A DNA stretch of 32,890 nt. Source: CBCXVS01 sp965178525. Lineage in GTDB: Bacteria; Tectomicrobia; Entotheonellia; Entotheonellales; Entotheonellaceae. The notes beneath the pieces were generated by a model, which was not told where the DNA came from, did not search any database, and saw nothing but the letters and a program-made list of their open reading frames with translations. The DNA is taken from the NCBI GenBank assembly GCA_965178525.1, contig CBCXVS010000046.1:1-32890 (forward strand), in the 5' to 3' direction. A program made the translations under genes and the position numbers. How positions within the stretch are numbered: position 1 is the first letter of the stretch; each line of letters begins with the position of its first letter. Below are positions 15,832-27,400 of this stretch, piece by piece.

Positions 15832-16209
15832 TGCTTGACTCCTTATTCATGGACCCGTGGTCACCACTCTGTCCCAGAACATATCAGAGAACAACCCAAA
15901 TTTCACCTTTGCCCCAGTGTGTACCGCTCTGAAAATGACACCCCTCGCCGGGTCCGAGAAGTTCGTCCACATCCCAAACCGTGCATGCTTTCAACACTGA
16001 ACTTTTCACTGCGGCCTCGGATCGTGCAGAATGTACACATCCCCTCCGGTTCATGACTACTGTCAGCGGGCCGACAGCGTGCACGGCCGCTGCCAGGCTT
16101 TCCCCCATGCTAACCTTGCTCCCAAATAGTTCTGAAATTTACAGATTATCGAATTTAATCGCTTCCACCAGGAGGGTAAACTTTGTCGTCATGTCGGATC
16201 CGCGCGCTC
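15832..16209. other. Gene-free stretch between hydrolase and MITE copy 3
   Basis: No coding sequence with family features is seen. A 74-codon minus-strand frame (15884-16108) exists but has no recognisable domain and no good ribosome site. The region presumably holds the hydrolase promoter on the minus strand. The stretch 16100-16200 is AT-richer than its surroundings. Confidence 0.35.
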
Positions 16210-16476
16210 TAGCCCGAAGTTCCTCCCGTGATTCGGCGACAACTTGTCGAAATAAAAACTCAAAAGCCTGAAACGAATTGACCTTTGTTCCCATGTAAAT
16301 CGCAAAATTTTCGCTCCTATTCTGCACCATGGGCTTGACATCGTCTGCAAACGTATGACCATAAGCCATGTCGTTTCAGGAGGTTGGATTGTTCCCATGT
16401 AAATGGACTTTTGAATTGGGCTAACCTGTTGATCTACTTAACCCTCCGCCTATTCTGCCAGGGGAACTTCGGTCTA
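16210..16476 (+). mobile_element. Complete MITE, copy 3 (267 bp including TA target duplications)
   Basis: Same orientation and length as 7101-7367. The ends TAGCCCGAAGTTCC and GGAACTTCGGTCTA form the terminal inverted repeat, with TA duplicated inside CTAG at both ends. Differences from copy 2 are a handful of single-base changes, indicating recent spread. It carries no transposase. Confidence 0.9.
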
Positions 16477-16538
16477 GCCCCTGTGTCCGGAAACAGAATA
16501 CGGAAGCCTGCTGGGGTAAAGTGGCCTGTGACGGCACT

Positions 16539-17600
16539 TTAGGCCATCCCGATCACGATGATGTCATCTACCGTGTTGCCCACTGCGCCCACACGACCAT
16601 CTGTCGCCCGGAAAAGGCCCACGAGTCCCGTCTGGCTGGTGCTGACGACCACTACACAGCCTCCGGTACATGCACCCACGCAACCTGAGACGGTTCGTAG
16701 TGCCACAGGGTGAGCGTAGTCTCATCGAGGGCTGGGCCCGTGCTATCCACCTGGCCATTTTGATCGGCATCGTCATAAGGCATCCCGACGTACCTGGAAT
16801 AGACACGCGCCAAGCGACACCGGAAGCGCGAGCATGTCGAACGTGTTGTCGACCTGACCGAAACTGAATGTTACGGTGTCATTCCGTCCGTCGCCAAGGT
16901 TAAAATCAGCGACAGTGATGCACGGAGGATTGTTGGCCGCGGTCAGATTGCTACCGAGCGCGACTAGATCCGCCGACATCACCTCCAGGACCCCGGACGC
17001 GGACGCTGGCAAATTATCCTGAATGAGGACCTGCGGGTTCGTGCCTTCGGGTAAGGTGGCCGTGATGTGGAACGTCACCTCTTCACCGATGGTCAAATCC
17101 TCAATGGCGCCATTGAACTGCCCGGCGTCGGCTGACGCCTCAGAAGTGGCGACAACGACTTTTTGCAGGGTGACATCGAGGATACTCACCGATGCCATGT
17201 CCGTGACCGGACCCAGGTCGCGCTCGTTGGCATCATTGTCGGGCGGCAAGGTGTCGTAATGATCGAGACTTACCGTATTCTCCACCACAGTCCCCAGATT
17301 GACCGACTGCGCCAGCGTGGCCTGATAGGTCACGGTCAGGGTGGCGCCGAGCGCCACGGCATCGGCACGGACTTCGATCGTCATATCGCCGCCCGCATTC
17401 TCACTCACAATCGTGCTTCCCGCCGAGGGATTGACGCTGACGGAGCCTACAAGCCGTTGCAGATTCGCATCGAGCGCATCCGTGATGATAAGATCGAAGG
17501 CATCGGTCGCCGAGGTCCCGGTGTGTTGCACCGGCACGTCATAGGTGATGACATCACCGGCATCGCTGCTGGATGGGCAGGAAGCCGGGGGAGCTAGGGC
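16539..17600 (-). pseudogene. Decayed second copy of a surface-protein C-terminal region
   Basis: Reading on the minus strand from about 17600, one frame gives a DUF11/isopeptide-type beta domain (GDVITYDVPVQHTGTSATDA, then DLIITDALDANLQ, VTYQATLAQSVN, and a second TFHITATLPEG segment) to a stop at 16773. A different frame then gives MPYDDADQNGQVD and LTLWHYEPSQVAWVHV, ended by a TAG near 16638. A third frame gives STSQTGLVGLFRATDGRVG to a TAA at 16539-16541. The last two pieces closely resemble LPYPDADQDGQVDGTTL and GLFGLFQATDGSL of the neighbouring giant protein. So this is a frameshifted, truncated paralogue lacking the CFI-box end. No start signal is visible. Confidence 0.65.
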
Positions 17601-17601
17601 G

Positions 17602-18435
17602 TCAGGTGCGTCGCCGCCACAGGCCCCAGCCGATGCCGAGGCCCCCCAGCAATGCCAGGGGGAGCAGCGCCAGCGGGGCGCCACTGCCGCCTTGCATTAG
17701 CAGGCCGACTCCCCAAACCAGCGGGCTGAGGCCCACCCGGACCGCAGCGCGGAGTCCCGCGCGGTCACGGATGAAGTCCGCCAGGGACGGACTCAGCCGG
17801 TAGTACTGCGCCACCAGCCAACGGCCTACCGTGTGCGGCAGTAGGTACGTGTCGCGGAAGGCCCTCAGGACCTGCACCTGGGGCGCCATGGCGGTACCAT
17901 AGACGGCAGTGGCGATGAAGCAGTTGCTGCTGCCACTGCCACTGTCTGCACCGGCCACTGCCACTGTCTGGAAGGCCGCTAACGCCGCACTGTCCTCGGC
18001 GCATACCGCGCGCAGCTCATAGGCGCCATCGGCCAGTATGGTGGTATCCCAGGCGACCACATACGGCGCCAGGGTCGCCGTCGCGATCGACTGCCAGTTG
18101 CCCCCCGTGGCCGCACTGCTGCCCGTGCCGAGGGTGGCGCTCAGGAGCGGGAAATCACTGGCATTCCCCACGTGGCTCAGACTCCCATCGGTGGCCTGGA
18201 AGAGGCCGAAAAGCCCCAAGCGCAGGGTCTGCACGAGCAGCACGTTGGCGTTGGGCAGCACGACGGCCGTGGCCAGGCGCACCCAGGCGTCCAGCTCGGC
18301 GTCGTAGACCCACATCGTCAGCTGGGTTTCCGCCAGGGTGGTGCCATCGACCTGCCCATCCTGATCGGCATCGGGGTAGGGCAGGCGCAGCGTCAGGGGC
18401 GTGGCTACGGTCGTCGTGCCACTGTCAAGGGTGAG
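17602..18435 (-). CDS. Giant surface protein, C-terminal segment with CFI box and membrane anchor
   Basis: The frame continues directly from the segment ending in TAG at 18436-18438, and the first Met is at 18315. Content in order: the end of a ZU5-like beta domain (TLRLPYPDADQDGQVDGTTL, MWVYDAELDAWVRL), an Ig-like stretch (WDTTILADGAYELRAVC), then the CFI-box C-terminus: CFIATAVYGTAMAPQVQVLR, FRDTYLLPHTVGRWLV, YYRLSPSLADFI. It finishes with hydrophobic segments rich in Leu and Gly and a terminal WRRRT. This type of ending is found on exported repeat proteins and implies surface or membrane anchoring. As a stand-alone gene it would lack a signal peptide, so it is best read as the end of the giant protein after a nonsense codon. 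Confidence 0.75.
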   Translation of the reverse strand, partial: LTLDSGTTTVATPLTLRLPYPDADQDGQVDGTTLAETQLTMWVYDAELDAWVRLATAVVLPNANVLLVQTLRLGLFGLFQATDGSLSHVGNASDFPLLSATLGTGSSAATGGNWQSIATATLAPYVVAWDTTILADGAYELRAVCAEDSAALAAFQTVAVAGADSGSGSSNCFIATAVYGTAMAPQVQVLRAFRDTYLLPHTVGRWLVAQYYRLSPSLADFIRDRAGLRAAVRVGLSPLVWGVGLLMQGGSGAPLALLPLALLGGLGIGWGLWRRRT

Positions 18436-21400
18436 CTAGCGCAGGCTGCCGGCCCCCAGACCCGGCAGCGGTTGCGGCGCCTCGGCCATCGCCAGGGCAG
18501 TGAGGCGCAGAGTGTCCGGGGGGCTCAGGGCGCCCCCGGGCAGCTCCACCACGACACCATCGGCGGTGAGCACCACATGATCGGCCAGGGCCGTGATCAC
18601 CTCGGCCTTGGCGCCCGGTCCTTCGGTGATATCCACGGTGGCACTGGCGTCGCTGTTGGCCACAGTCACCGACACCGGGGCGGAGACGGTCAGGCCTGTT
18701 CCCGGTCCCTGGGCAGCGGCCACGGCCACGGCGCTGCCGGCCAACATCGCCGGCCAGGGGCGTCGTCAGGACGAACGGGTCGGTGGTGGCCCGCAAGACT
18801 CCCTCCTCGGGTATCTCCTCGAACTCGATATCGTCCGCGTCGCTTCCCGCGACGGCGGCTAGGCGAGACTCGAAGAGACAGGCCGGTACGGCCAGGGTCG
18901 GCACGCTCACTGTCACCGTGACCATGTCGCAGAAGCCGATGGCGGTACACACCGTGTAGGTGAAGGTGTCGACCCCGGTAAAGCCCGCCTCCGGCACGTA
19001 GACGACGCTGTCGTCGGTGGGATCGCTGGGAGTTCCCCCGTCGTTGAGGCTGACACTGCCGTGTGCTGGCTGGCTCAGGCTCACCACGCTCAAGGGCCTG
19101 GACCGGGGATCGCGGTCGTTGGCCAGCACGTCCACCGCGGTGCTGGGGCTCACGGGGTCGACCGTCACGGCATCATCGACCCCCTGTGGGAGGGTTGGGC
19201 TGATGCGCACCGCGACGACCGCCGTGTCGGTCTGGCCCGAGAGGTTGGCGATTTCGTAGACGAAGGCGTCGGTGCCGCTAAAGCCGGGCGGCGGGGTGTA
19301 GTCCACCCGGTCGTCCGTGACATCGTTCGGTGTCCCGTTGTCATTCACGGTGGCCGTGCCCCCCTGGGTCGTTGCGGCCCGGGGCTGGCTCAGCCCCACG
19401 AGCTCTGCAGTCGGTCCCAGAATTGTGATGCGCAGGGGCCCGGTGTTGGGATCGTAGTCGTTGAGCAACACCCGGATCGTGGTCGGCGTATTGGGCAGCG
19501 TGACGCTGCTATCGGCCGTGGCGGTGGGCGTGACGTTATCAACGCTGACCGTGACGCTCTGGGTTGCGGTGACGCCATCGGGGTTGGTCACCGTGTAAGT
19601 GAAGCTGTCCGTTCCGGTGAAGCCCGCATTGGGCGTGTAGATCAGCGTGCCATCGGGCGCGAAAGTCACCGTGCCATTGGCCCCCTGGGTGGTCGCCGTC
19701 ACCGTCAAGATCTGCCCCGCGGTTTCGGTGTCATTGGCTAGGATCGGGATGGCCACGGCGGTGTCCTGGCGGGTCGCGGCACTATCGGGCTCGGCCAGGG
19801 GCAGCGAGTCGACGGCATCGAGGAAATTGGGGACGCCGTCGCCATCGCTGTCGTCGTTAGTCAGATCGCCATCGCCATTGGGGTCTTCCTGCGCCGCGCT
19901 CAAACCGTCGCCGTCGTCATCGGCATCGAGGTAATCCGGGATGCTATCGCCATCGCTGTCATCGGTGCTCGGATCGCCGTCGCCGTTAAGGTCTTCTGCG
20001 AGGGTCGGGACGCCGTCGCTATCGTCGTCCGCATCGATGTGATCCGGAATGCCGTCCTGATCGGTATCGTCATTGGTGGGATCGCCATCGCCGTTGACAT
20101 CCTCGGCTGTGGTGGTGACGCCATCGCCATCGTCGTCCGCATCGGTATAGTCCGGCGTGCCATCCCCGTCCGTATCCGGACAGGGGAGGCCGGTTTCACA
20201 CTCGACATCATCGGCAACGCCATCGCCGTCGCTGTCGCCAGAAGTCGGTCCCGAATCGTCGGGATCCGCGTAGTTAGGAATGCCATCGGCATCGGCATCA
20301 TCGTTAGCGGCATTGCCGTCGCCATCGGTGTCTTCGTCAACCGTTCGCACGCTATCCCCGTCGTCATCGCTGTCGATGCGATTCGGCAGGCCATCGCTAT
20401 CAATGTCGTCGCTGCTGGGATCGCCATCGCCGTTTGAATCTTCGTCGGCCGTGAGAATCCTATCGTTATCGTCATCGCTGTCCGCGTAGTCGGGCGTGCC
20501 ATCGCCATCGGTATCCGGGCAGGGGAAGCCCGCCGGGCACTCGATGTCATCCGCGACGCCGTCGTTATCACTGTCACCGGCATCGGGGCCGGCATCGGCG
20601 TGATCGAGGTAATCGGGGATGCCGTCGCCATCCGCATCGTCATTGGTGGGATCGCCGTCGCCATTGGCGTCTTCGTCAACCGTTGGCGCGCCATCGCCAT
20701 CATCATCGGGATCGCGGGCGTCTGCGAGGCCATCGGCGTCGGTATCATCGTTGGTGAAAATGCCATCGCGGTTGATATCTTCGTCGAGATTGGTCAGGCC
20801 ATCGCCATCGCTATCGACCCGCACCGGGTTGGTGGGATCGAAGGGATCGCTGCCGTTGATCAACTCTTGGGCATTGGTGAGGCTATCGCCATCGAGATCT
20901 TCGTCGGCGTCGGAGATACGATTGCCCGCCTCATCGGTTGGGGTGAAGGTGCTATCGCTATCGGCCGCGTTGGGATCGGTGCCCAGCAGCGCTTCTTCCG
21001 CATTGGTTAAACCATCGTTATCGGGATCTTCCGCTCCGTCCGGCTCGCCGTTGCCATCGCTGTCGATGGCCGCATCCGGCAGCGGATCGTTTGGAACCAG
21101 TGGATGGCTACCGATGGCGATTTCGGCCAGATTGCTGACGCCGTCGCCGTCGAAGTCTTCATCCGCATCGTTGACACCGTTAGCGGCTTCGTCGGTTGAG
21201 GTGAGGGCGCTATCGCTATCGGGATCGTTGGGATCGGTGCCGAGTAGCGCTTCCGCGCCGTTGCTCAGGCCATCGCCATCCGGGTCGTCGGCGCCGTCGG
21301 GCAGGCTGTTGCCATCGGCATCGAGGTCACCATCGACGAGGGGATCGTCCGCGTTAAACGGATCGGTACCCATGGTGACCTCAGCTTTGTTGCTGAGGCC

Positions 21401-24400
21401 ATCGTGGTCGAAGTCTTCGTTGCCATCATTGATCGCATTGAGGAATTCATCGGCGCCGGTGAAGGTGCTGTCGCTATCGGGATCGTTCGGATCGGTGCCT
21501 AACGGTGTTTCCTCATCGGTGGTGAGACAATCGCCATCGGGGTCTTCCTGCCCATCCGGTATACCGTTGCCATTGGCATCGGTGCCGCCGCTCGGCAGGG
21601 GATCGTTCGGGTCAAACGGATTGTGACCAGTGGTGAGTTCCTCCAAGTTGCTGAGGCCGTCGTGGTCGAAGTCCTCATCGGCGTCACGGGTGCCGTTGCT
21701 GGACTCGTCGCCAAAGGTCAGGGCGCTATCGCTATCAGGATCGTTGGGATCGGTGCCCATGAAGGCTTCTTCGGCATTGGTCAACCCATCCGTATCCGGG
21801 TCTTCCTGCCCGTCCGGCGTGCCATTGCCATTGCCATCCGTTCCGTCGCCCGGTATCGGGTCGTTGGCATCGAATGGATCGTTGCCCGTGGATACTTCGG
21901 CTTGGTTGCTAAGTCCGTCGCTGTCGAAGTCTTCATCGCCGTCTGAGACGCCGTTTGCGGCCTCGCCGGGTGTGGTGAGGGGGCTGTCGCTATCGGCATC
22001 GCTGGGATCGGTGCCCAGCAGCGCTTCTTCCGCGTTGGTGAGTCCGTCGTGATCCGGGTCTTCCTCGCCATCGGGCGTGCCATTGCCATTATTGTCGGTA
22101 TTACCGTACGGCATCGGATGGTTACCGTCGAACGGATCCGAACCCGTGGTGAGCTCGGTCAAGTTGTTCACGCCATCGCCGTCGAAGTCCTCGTCCGCAT
22201 CTGTGGTGCTGTTGCCCATCTCGTCATCGGCCGTGAACTCACTGTCGCTATCGAAGTCGTTGGGGTCCGTGCCGAGTAGCTCTTCTGCAGCATTGGTGAG
22301 GCCATCTTCGTCGGGATCTTCTTGCCCGTCTGGCGTGCCATCGCCATTACCGTCCGTGCCGCCGCCCAGTAGAGGGTCATTCGGATCGAACGGGTTCGTA
22401 CCCGTGGCGAGTTCTTCCAGGTTGGTCAAGCCGTCGCCGTCGATATCTTCGTCGGCATCGCGGGTGCCGTCAGTCGATTCATCAGCCGCGGTTTCCGTGC
22501 TATCGCTGTCAGCATCGTTGGGATCGGTGCCGAGTCGTTCTTCTTCCGCATTGGTCAAGCCGTCGCCGTCGGGATCTTCCTGACCGTCCGGCGTGCCATC
22601 GCCGTTGCCGTCGGTACCCCCACCCGGCAGGGGATGGTCGGCATCGAACGGGTCGGTACCGGTTGCGGCTTCCATCTTGTTGCTGAGTCCATCGCCATCA
22701 AAATCTTCGTCGCCGTCGTCAGTACTATTGGTGGCCTCATCGGCCGCGGTTTCCGTGCTATCGCTGTCGGCATCATTGGGATCGGTGCCGAGCAGCTCTT
22801 CTTCCGCGTTGGTCAAGTCGTCGCCGTCGGGGTCTTCTTGTCCATCCGGCGTGCCATTACCATTGCCGTCAGTACCACCGCCCGGTAGGGGGTTGTTGGC
22901 ATCGAGCGGATCGGTGCCGTTGAGGAGTTCGGTGAGATTGGAGAGACCATCGTTATCGATGTCTTCGTCCGCATCGTCGGTGCCGTTAGCGAACTCATCA
23001 GCTGTGGTTTCCGTGCTGTCACTATCGGGATCATTGGGATCGGTGCCCAGAAGCGCTTCTTCGGCGTTGGTCAAGTCATCGCCGTCGGGGTCTTCCTGTC
23101 CGTCCGGCGTGCCATCGCCATTGCCGTCGATGTTGCCACCAGGGAGAGGATCGTCGCCATCGAGCGGATCGGCGCCCGTGGTGAGTTCGGTCAGGTTGTT
23201 GACGCCATCACCGTCAAAATCTTCCGCCGGGTCGGACGTACCATTAGACGATTCATCCAGCGGGGTGGCCGTACTATCGCTATCGGCATCGTTTGGACTG
23301 GTGCCGAGGGCGGCTTCTTGCGCATTGGTGAGTCCATCGCCGTCGGGATCTTCTTGCCCATCGGGTGTGCCATTGCCGTTACTGTCAGTGCCAGCATCCG
23401 GCAAGGGGTCGTGGCTATCAAATGGATTGCTGCCCGTGGCGAGTTCTTCTTGATTGTTTACCCCATCGCCATCGAGATCTTCATCCGCGTCGTTGATGCC
23501 GTTGGCGGCTTCATCCGGCGTGGTGGCCGTGCTATCACTATCGGCATCGTTGGGATCAGTGCCAAGGATCGCTTCCTCGCCGTTGCTGAGTCCATCAGCA
23601 TCGGGATCTTCTTCCCCATCCGGCGTGCCATTGCCATTGCCGTCCGTGCCGCCACCGAGTAGGGGATCGGTGCGATCGAACGGATCAGCACCGTTGGAGA
23701 CTTCAACTCGGTTGCTGACGCCATCGCCATCAAAATCTTCTCTGGCGTCGTTGATGTTGTTACTTGCCTCGTCGGGTGTGGTCAGGGTGCTATCGCTATC
23801 GGCATCGTTGGGATCGGTACCGAGTAGGGCTTCTTCGGCGTTGGTCAAACCGTCGCCGTCGGGGTCTTCCTGTCCATCGGGCAATCCATTGCCATTGCCG
23901 TCCGTGCCGCCGCCTAGAAGCGGGGCATTGCCGTCGAATGGGTTGCTACCGGTGGCGAGTTCTTCCTGGTTACTGACGCCATCGCCGTCGAAATCCTCAG
24001 CCGCGTCGTTGGTGCCGTTGGCGGCTTCATCCGGCGGTGTCAGAGTGCCATCGCTATCGGGATCATTGGGATCGGTTCCCAGCAAGGCTTCTACTGCATT
24101 ATTGAGTCCATCGCTATCGGGGTCTTCCTGTCCATCGGGCGTACCATTGCTATTACCGTCAGTCCCACCACCGGTTAGCGGATCGTTACGATCGAACGGA
24201 TCCGTGCCGGTGTTGACTTCGACCTGGTTGCTGAGTCCATCGCCGTCGAAGTCTTCATCGGCATCGGAGGTGCCGTTCGCGGCTTCATTGGGCGCCGTGG
24301 TGATGCTATCACTATCGGGATCGTTGGGATCGGTGTCTAGTAGGGCTTCTTCCGCATTGGTTAAGCCATCGGCATCGGGATCTTCTTGCCCGTCCGGTAT

Positions 24401-27400
24401 GCCATTGCCATCGCCGTCGGCGCCACCGCCCGTCAGCGGATCGTTGCCGTCAAGTGGGTCAGACCCGGTGGTGAGTTCGGTGAAGTTGGTCAGCCCATCA
24501 CCATCGAAGTCCTCATCACCGTCTTCTGTGCCATTGGCGGCTTCGTCGGACGCCGTGGTAGTGCTATCACTGTCGGGATCATTGGGATCGGCGCCCAGTA
24601 GGGCTTCTTCCGCATTGGTGAGGCCGTCGCCATCGGGGTCTTCCTGCCCATCCGGCGCGCCATTGCCATTGCTATCAGTCCCACCGCCGGGCAGCGGATC
24701 GTTGCTATCGAACGGGTTGGTACCCGTGGCCAGTTCTTCTTGGTTGGTCAGCCCGTCACCATCGAAGTCTTCATCGGCATCAGAGGTGCCGTTTGCCGAC
24801 TCATTCGGCGTGGTTTCACTGCTATCACTATCGGGATCATTGGGATCGGCACCCAGTAGGGCTTCTTCGGCATTGGTGAGGCCGTCGCCGTCGGGGTCTT
24901 CCTGCCCATCCGGCGTGCCATTACCATTGCCATCAGTCCCACCGCCGGTCAGCGGATCACTGGGATCGAAGGGATCCGTGCCGGATGCCGCTTCGACTTT
25001 GTTGCTGATACCATCGCCATCGAAGTCTTCGTCACCGTCGTCGACATGGTTTGCGGCTTCATTGGGCGCCGTGGTGGTGCTGTCACTATCGGGATCATTG
25101 GGATCGGTTCCCAATACCGCTTCTTCGGCATTGGTTAAGCCATCGCCATCGGGGTCTTCCTGTCCGTCTGGCGTGCCATTGCCATTGCCATCGGCGCCAC
25201 TGCCCGGTAGCGGATCATTGGCATCGAGCGGATCGGCGCCAGTGGTGAGTTCGGTAAGGTTGTTAATGCCGTCGCCATCGAAGTCTTCATCGGCATCAGA
25301 AGTGCCGTTCGCGGCTTCATTGGGCGCTGTGGTAGCGCTGTCACTATCGGGGTCATTGGGATCGGTTCCCAATACCGCTTCTTCAGCATTGGTTAAGCCA
25401 TCGCCATCGGGGTCTTCCTGTCCATCGGGAATGCCATTACCATTGCCGTCGGTGCCGCCGCCCGCCAATGGATCGTTGGAATTAAGTGGATGACTACCGG
25501 TGGTGAGTTCTTCCTGATTGGTGAGTCCGTCGCCATCGGGGTCTTCTTGCCCATCGGGTGTACCATTGCCGTTGCCATCGGTGCCACCGCCAGCTAGCGG
25601 ATCGTTGGCATCGAACGGATCGGCACCGGTTTCGACTTCGACTTTATTGCTGAGTCCGTCACCATCGAAGTCCGCATCACCATCATCGATGTTGTTTGCC
25701 GCCTCATCGGGGGCCGTGGCAGTGCTATCACTGTCGGGATCGTTGGGATCGGTGCCGAGCAGGGCTTCTTCGGCATTGGTGAGTCCGTCACCGTCGGGGT
25801 CTTCTTGCCCATCGGGAATACCATTGCCATTGCCGTCCGTGCCACCACCCGCCAGGGGATCGTTAGCATCGAGCGGATCGGCCCCGATGGTGAACTCAGC
25901 CAGGTTATTCATACCGTCACCGTCAAGGTCTTCGTCAGCATCGGAGGTTCCATTGGCGGCTTCATCGGGCGTCGTGGTGGTACTGTCGCTATCGGGATCA
26001 TTGGGGTCAGTGCCCAGCAGGGCTTCTTGAGCATTGGTTAAGCCATCGCCATCGGGGTCTTCCTGTCCGTCTGGCGTGCCATTACCATTGCCGTCCGTGC
26101 CGCCGCCCGGTAGCGGGTCACTACCATCGAATGGGTTGGTACCGGTGGCCAGTTCTTCTTGGTTAGTGAGGCCATCGCCGTCGACGTCTTTATCGCCATC
26201 AGGAGTGCCGTTAGCGGCTTCGTCAGGCGCCGTGGTGGTGCTGTCACTATCGGGATCATTGGCATCGGTACCCAATAACGCTTCCTCAGCGTTGGTCAAA
26301 CCATCACCGTCGGGGTCTTCCTGTCCGTCGGGCGTACCATTACCGTTACCGTCGGTACCACCGCCGGGCAGCGGATCATTAGGATCGAAGGGATCCGTCC
26401 CCGTGGAGACTTCAATTTTGTTGCTCGTGCCGTCACTGTCGAAGTCTTCGTCACCATCATCGATGTTATTAGCCGACTCATCAGGCGTCGTGATGGTGCT
26501 ATCACTATCGGGATCAAATGGGTCCGTGCCCAGTAGAGCTTCTTCCCCATTGGTGAGGCCATCGCCGTCGGGGTCTTCCTGACCATCCGGTATGCCATTG
26601 CCATTACCGTCGATTCCACCGCCGGGCAGCGGATCATGGGCGTCGAGCGGATCGGTGCCAGTGGTGAACTCCGTCAGGTTGTTCATGCCGTCGCCGTCAA
26701 GGTCTTCGTCAGCATCGGAGGTTCCATTGGCGGCCTCATCGGGCGTCGTGGTGGTGCTGTCACTACCGGGATCGTTGGGATCGGTGCCCAGTAGGGCTTC
26801 TTCGGCATTGGTGAGGCCATCACCATCGGGGTCTTCCTGGCCATCGGGCGTGCCATTGCCGTTGCTGTCCGTGCCGCCACCCGATAGGGGATCATTGCCA
26901 TCGAACGGATGGGTACCCGTGGCCAGTTCTTCCTGGTTGGTGAAGCCATCGCCATCGAGGTCTTCATCGGCATCGCTGATACCGTTAGCGGCTTCATCGG
27001 GTGTGGTTTCGGTGCTGTCACTATCGGGATCATTGGCATCGGTGCCCAGTAGGGCTTCCTGGGCGTTGGTGAGGCCGTCGCCATCGGGGTCTTCCTGTCC
27101 ATCGGGTGTACCATTGCCGTTGCTATCAGCGCCACCACCCGCCAATGGATCGTTGGGATCGAGTGGATCGGTGCCGGTGGTGAATTCGGTGAGGTTGTTA
27201 ATACCGTCGCCGTCGAAGTCTTCGTCGGCATCGGAGGTCCCATTGGCGGCCTCATCGGGCGCGGTGGTGGCGCTATCACTATCAGGATCGTTGGGATCGG
27301 TGCCCAGCACCACCTCCTGAGTATGGGTCAAACCATCACCGTCGGGGTCTTCCTGTCCGTCGGGCGTGCCACTGCCATTGCCGTCGGCGCCACCGCCGGG

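Noticed and set aside
15884..16108. 74-codon minus-strand open frame
   Set aside because: No domain, no ribosome site, and composition like the surrounding non-coding sequence.
16139..16369. Short minus-strand frame inside the MITE as a transposase gene
   Set aside because: At 76 residues it is far too short, has no DDE motif, and its C-terminal part differs between copies because it runs into flanking DNA.
23454..25493. Long plus-strand open frames across the array (679 and 432 codons, also many Met/Pro/Arg-rich minus frames)
   Set aside because: They are antisense or off-frame shadows of the Asp/Gly repeat codons: Ser/Pro-rich periodic peptides with no domain, start signal or varied composition.
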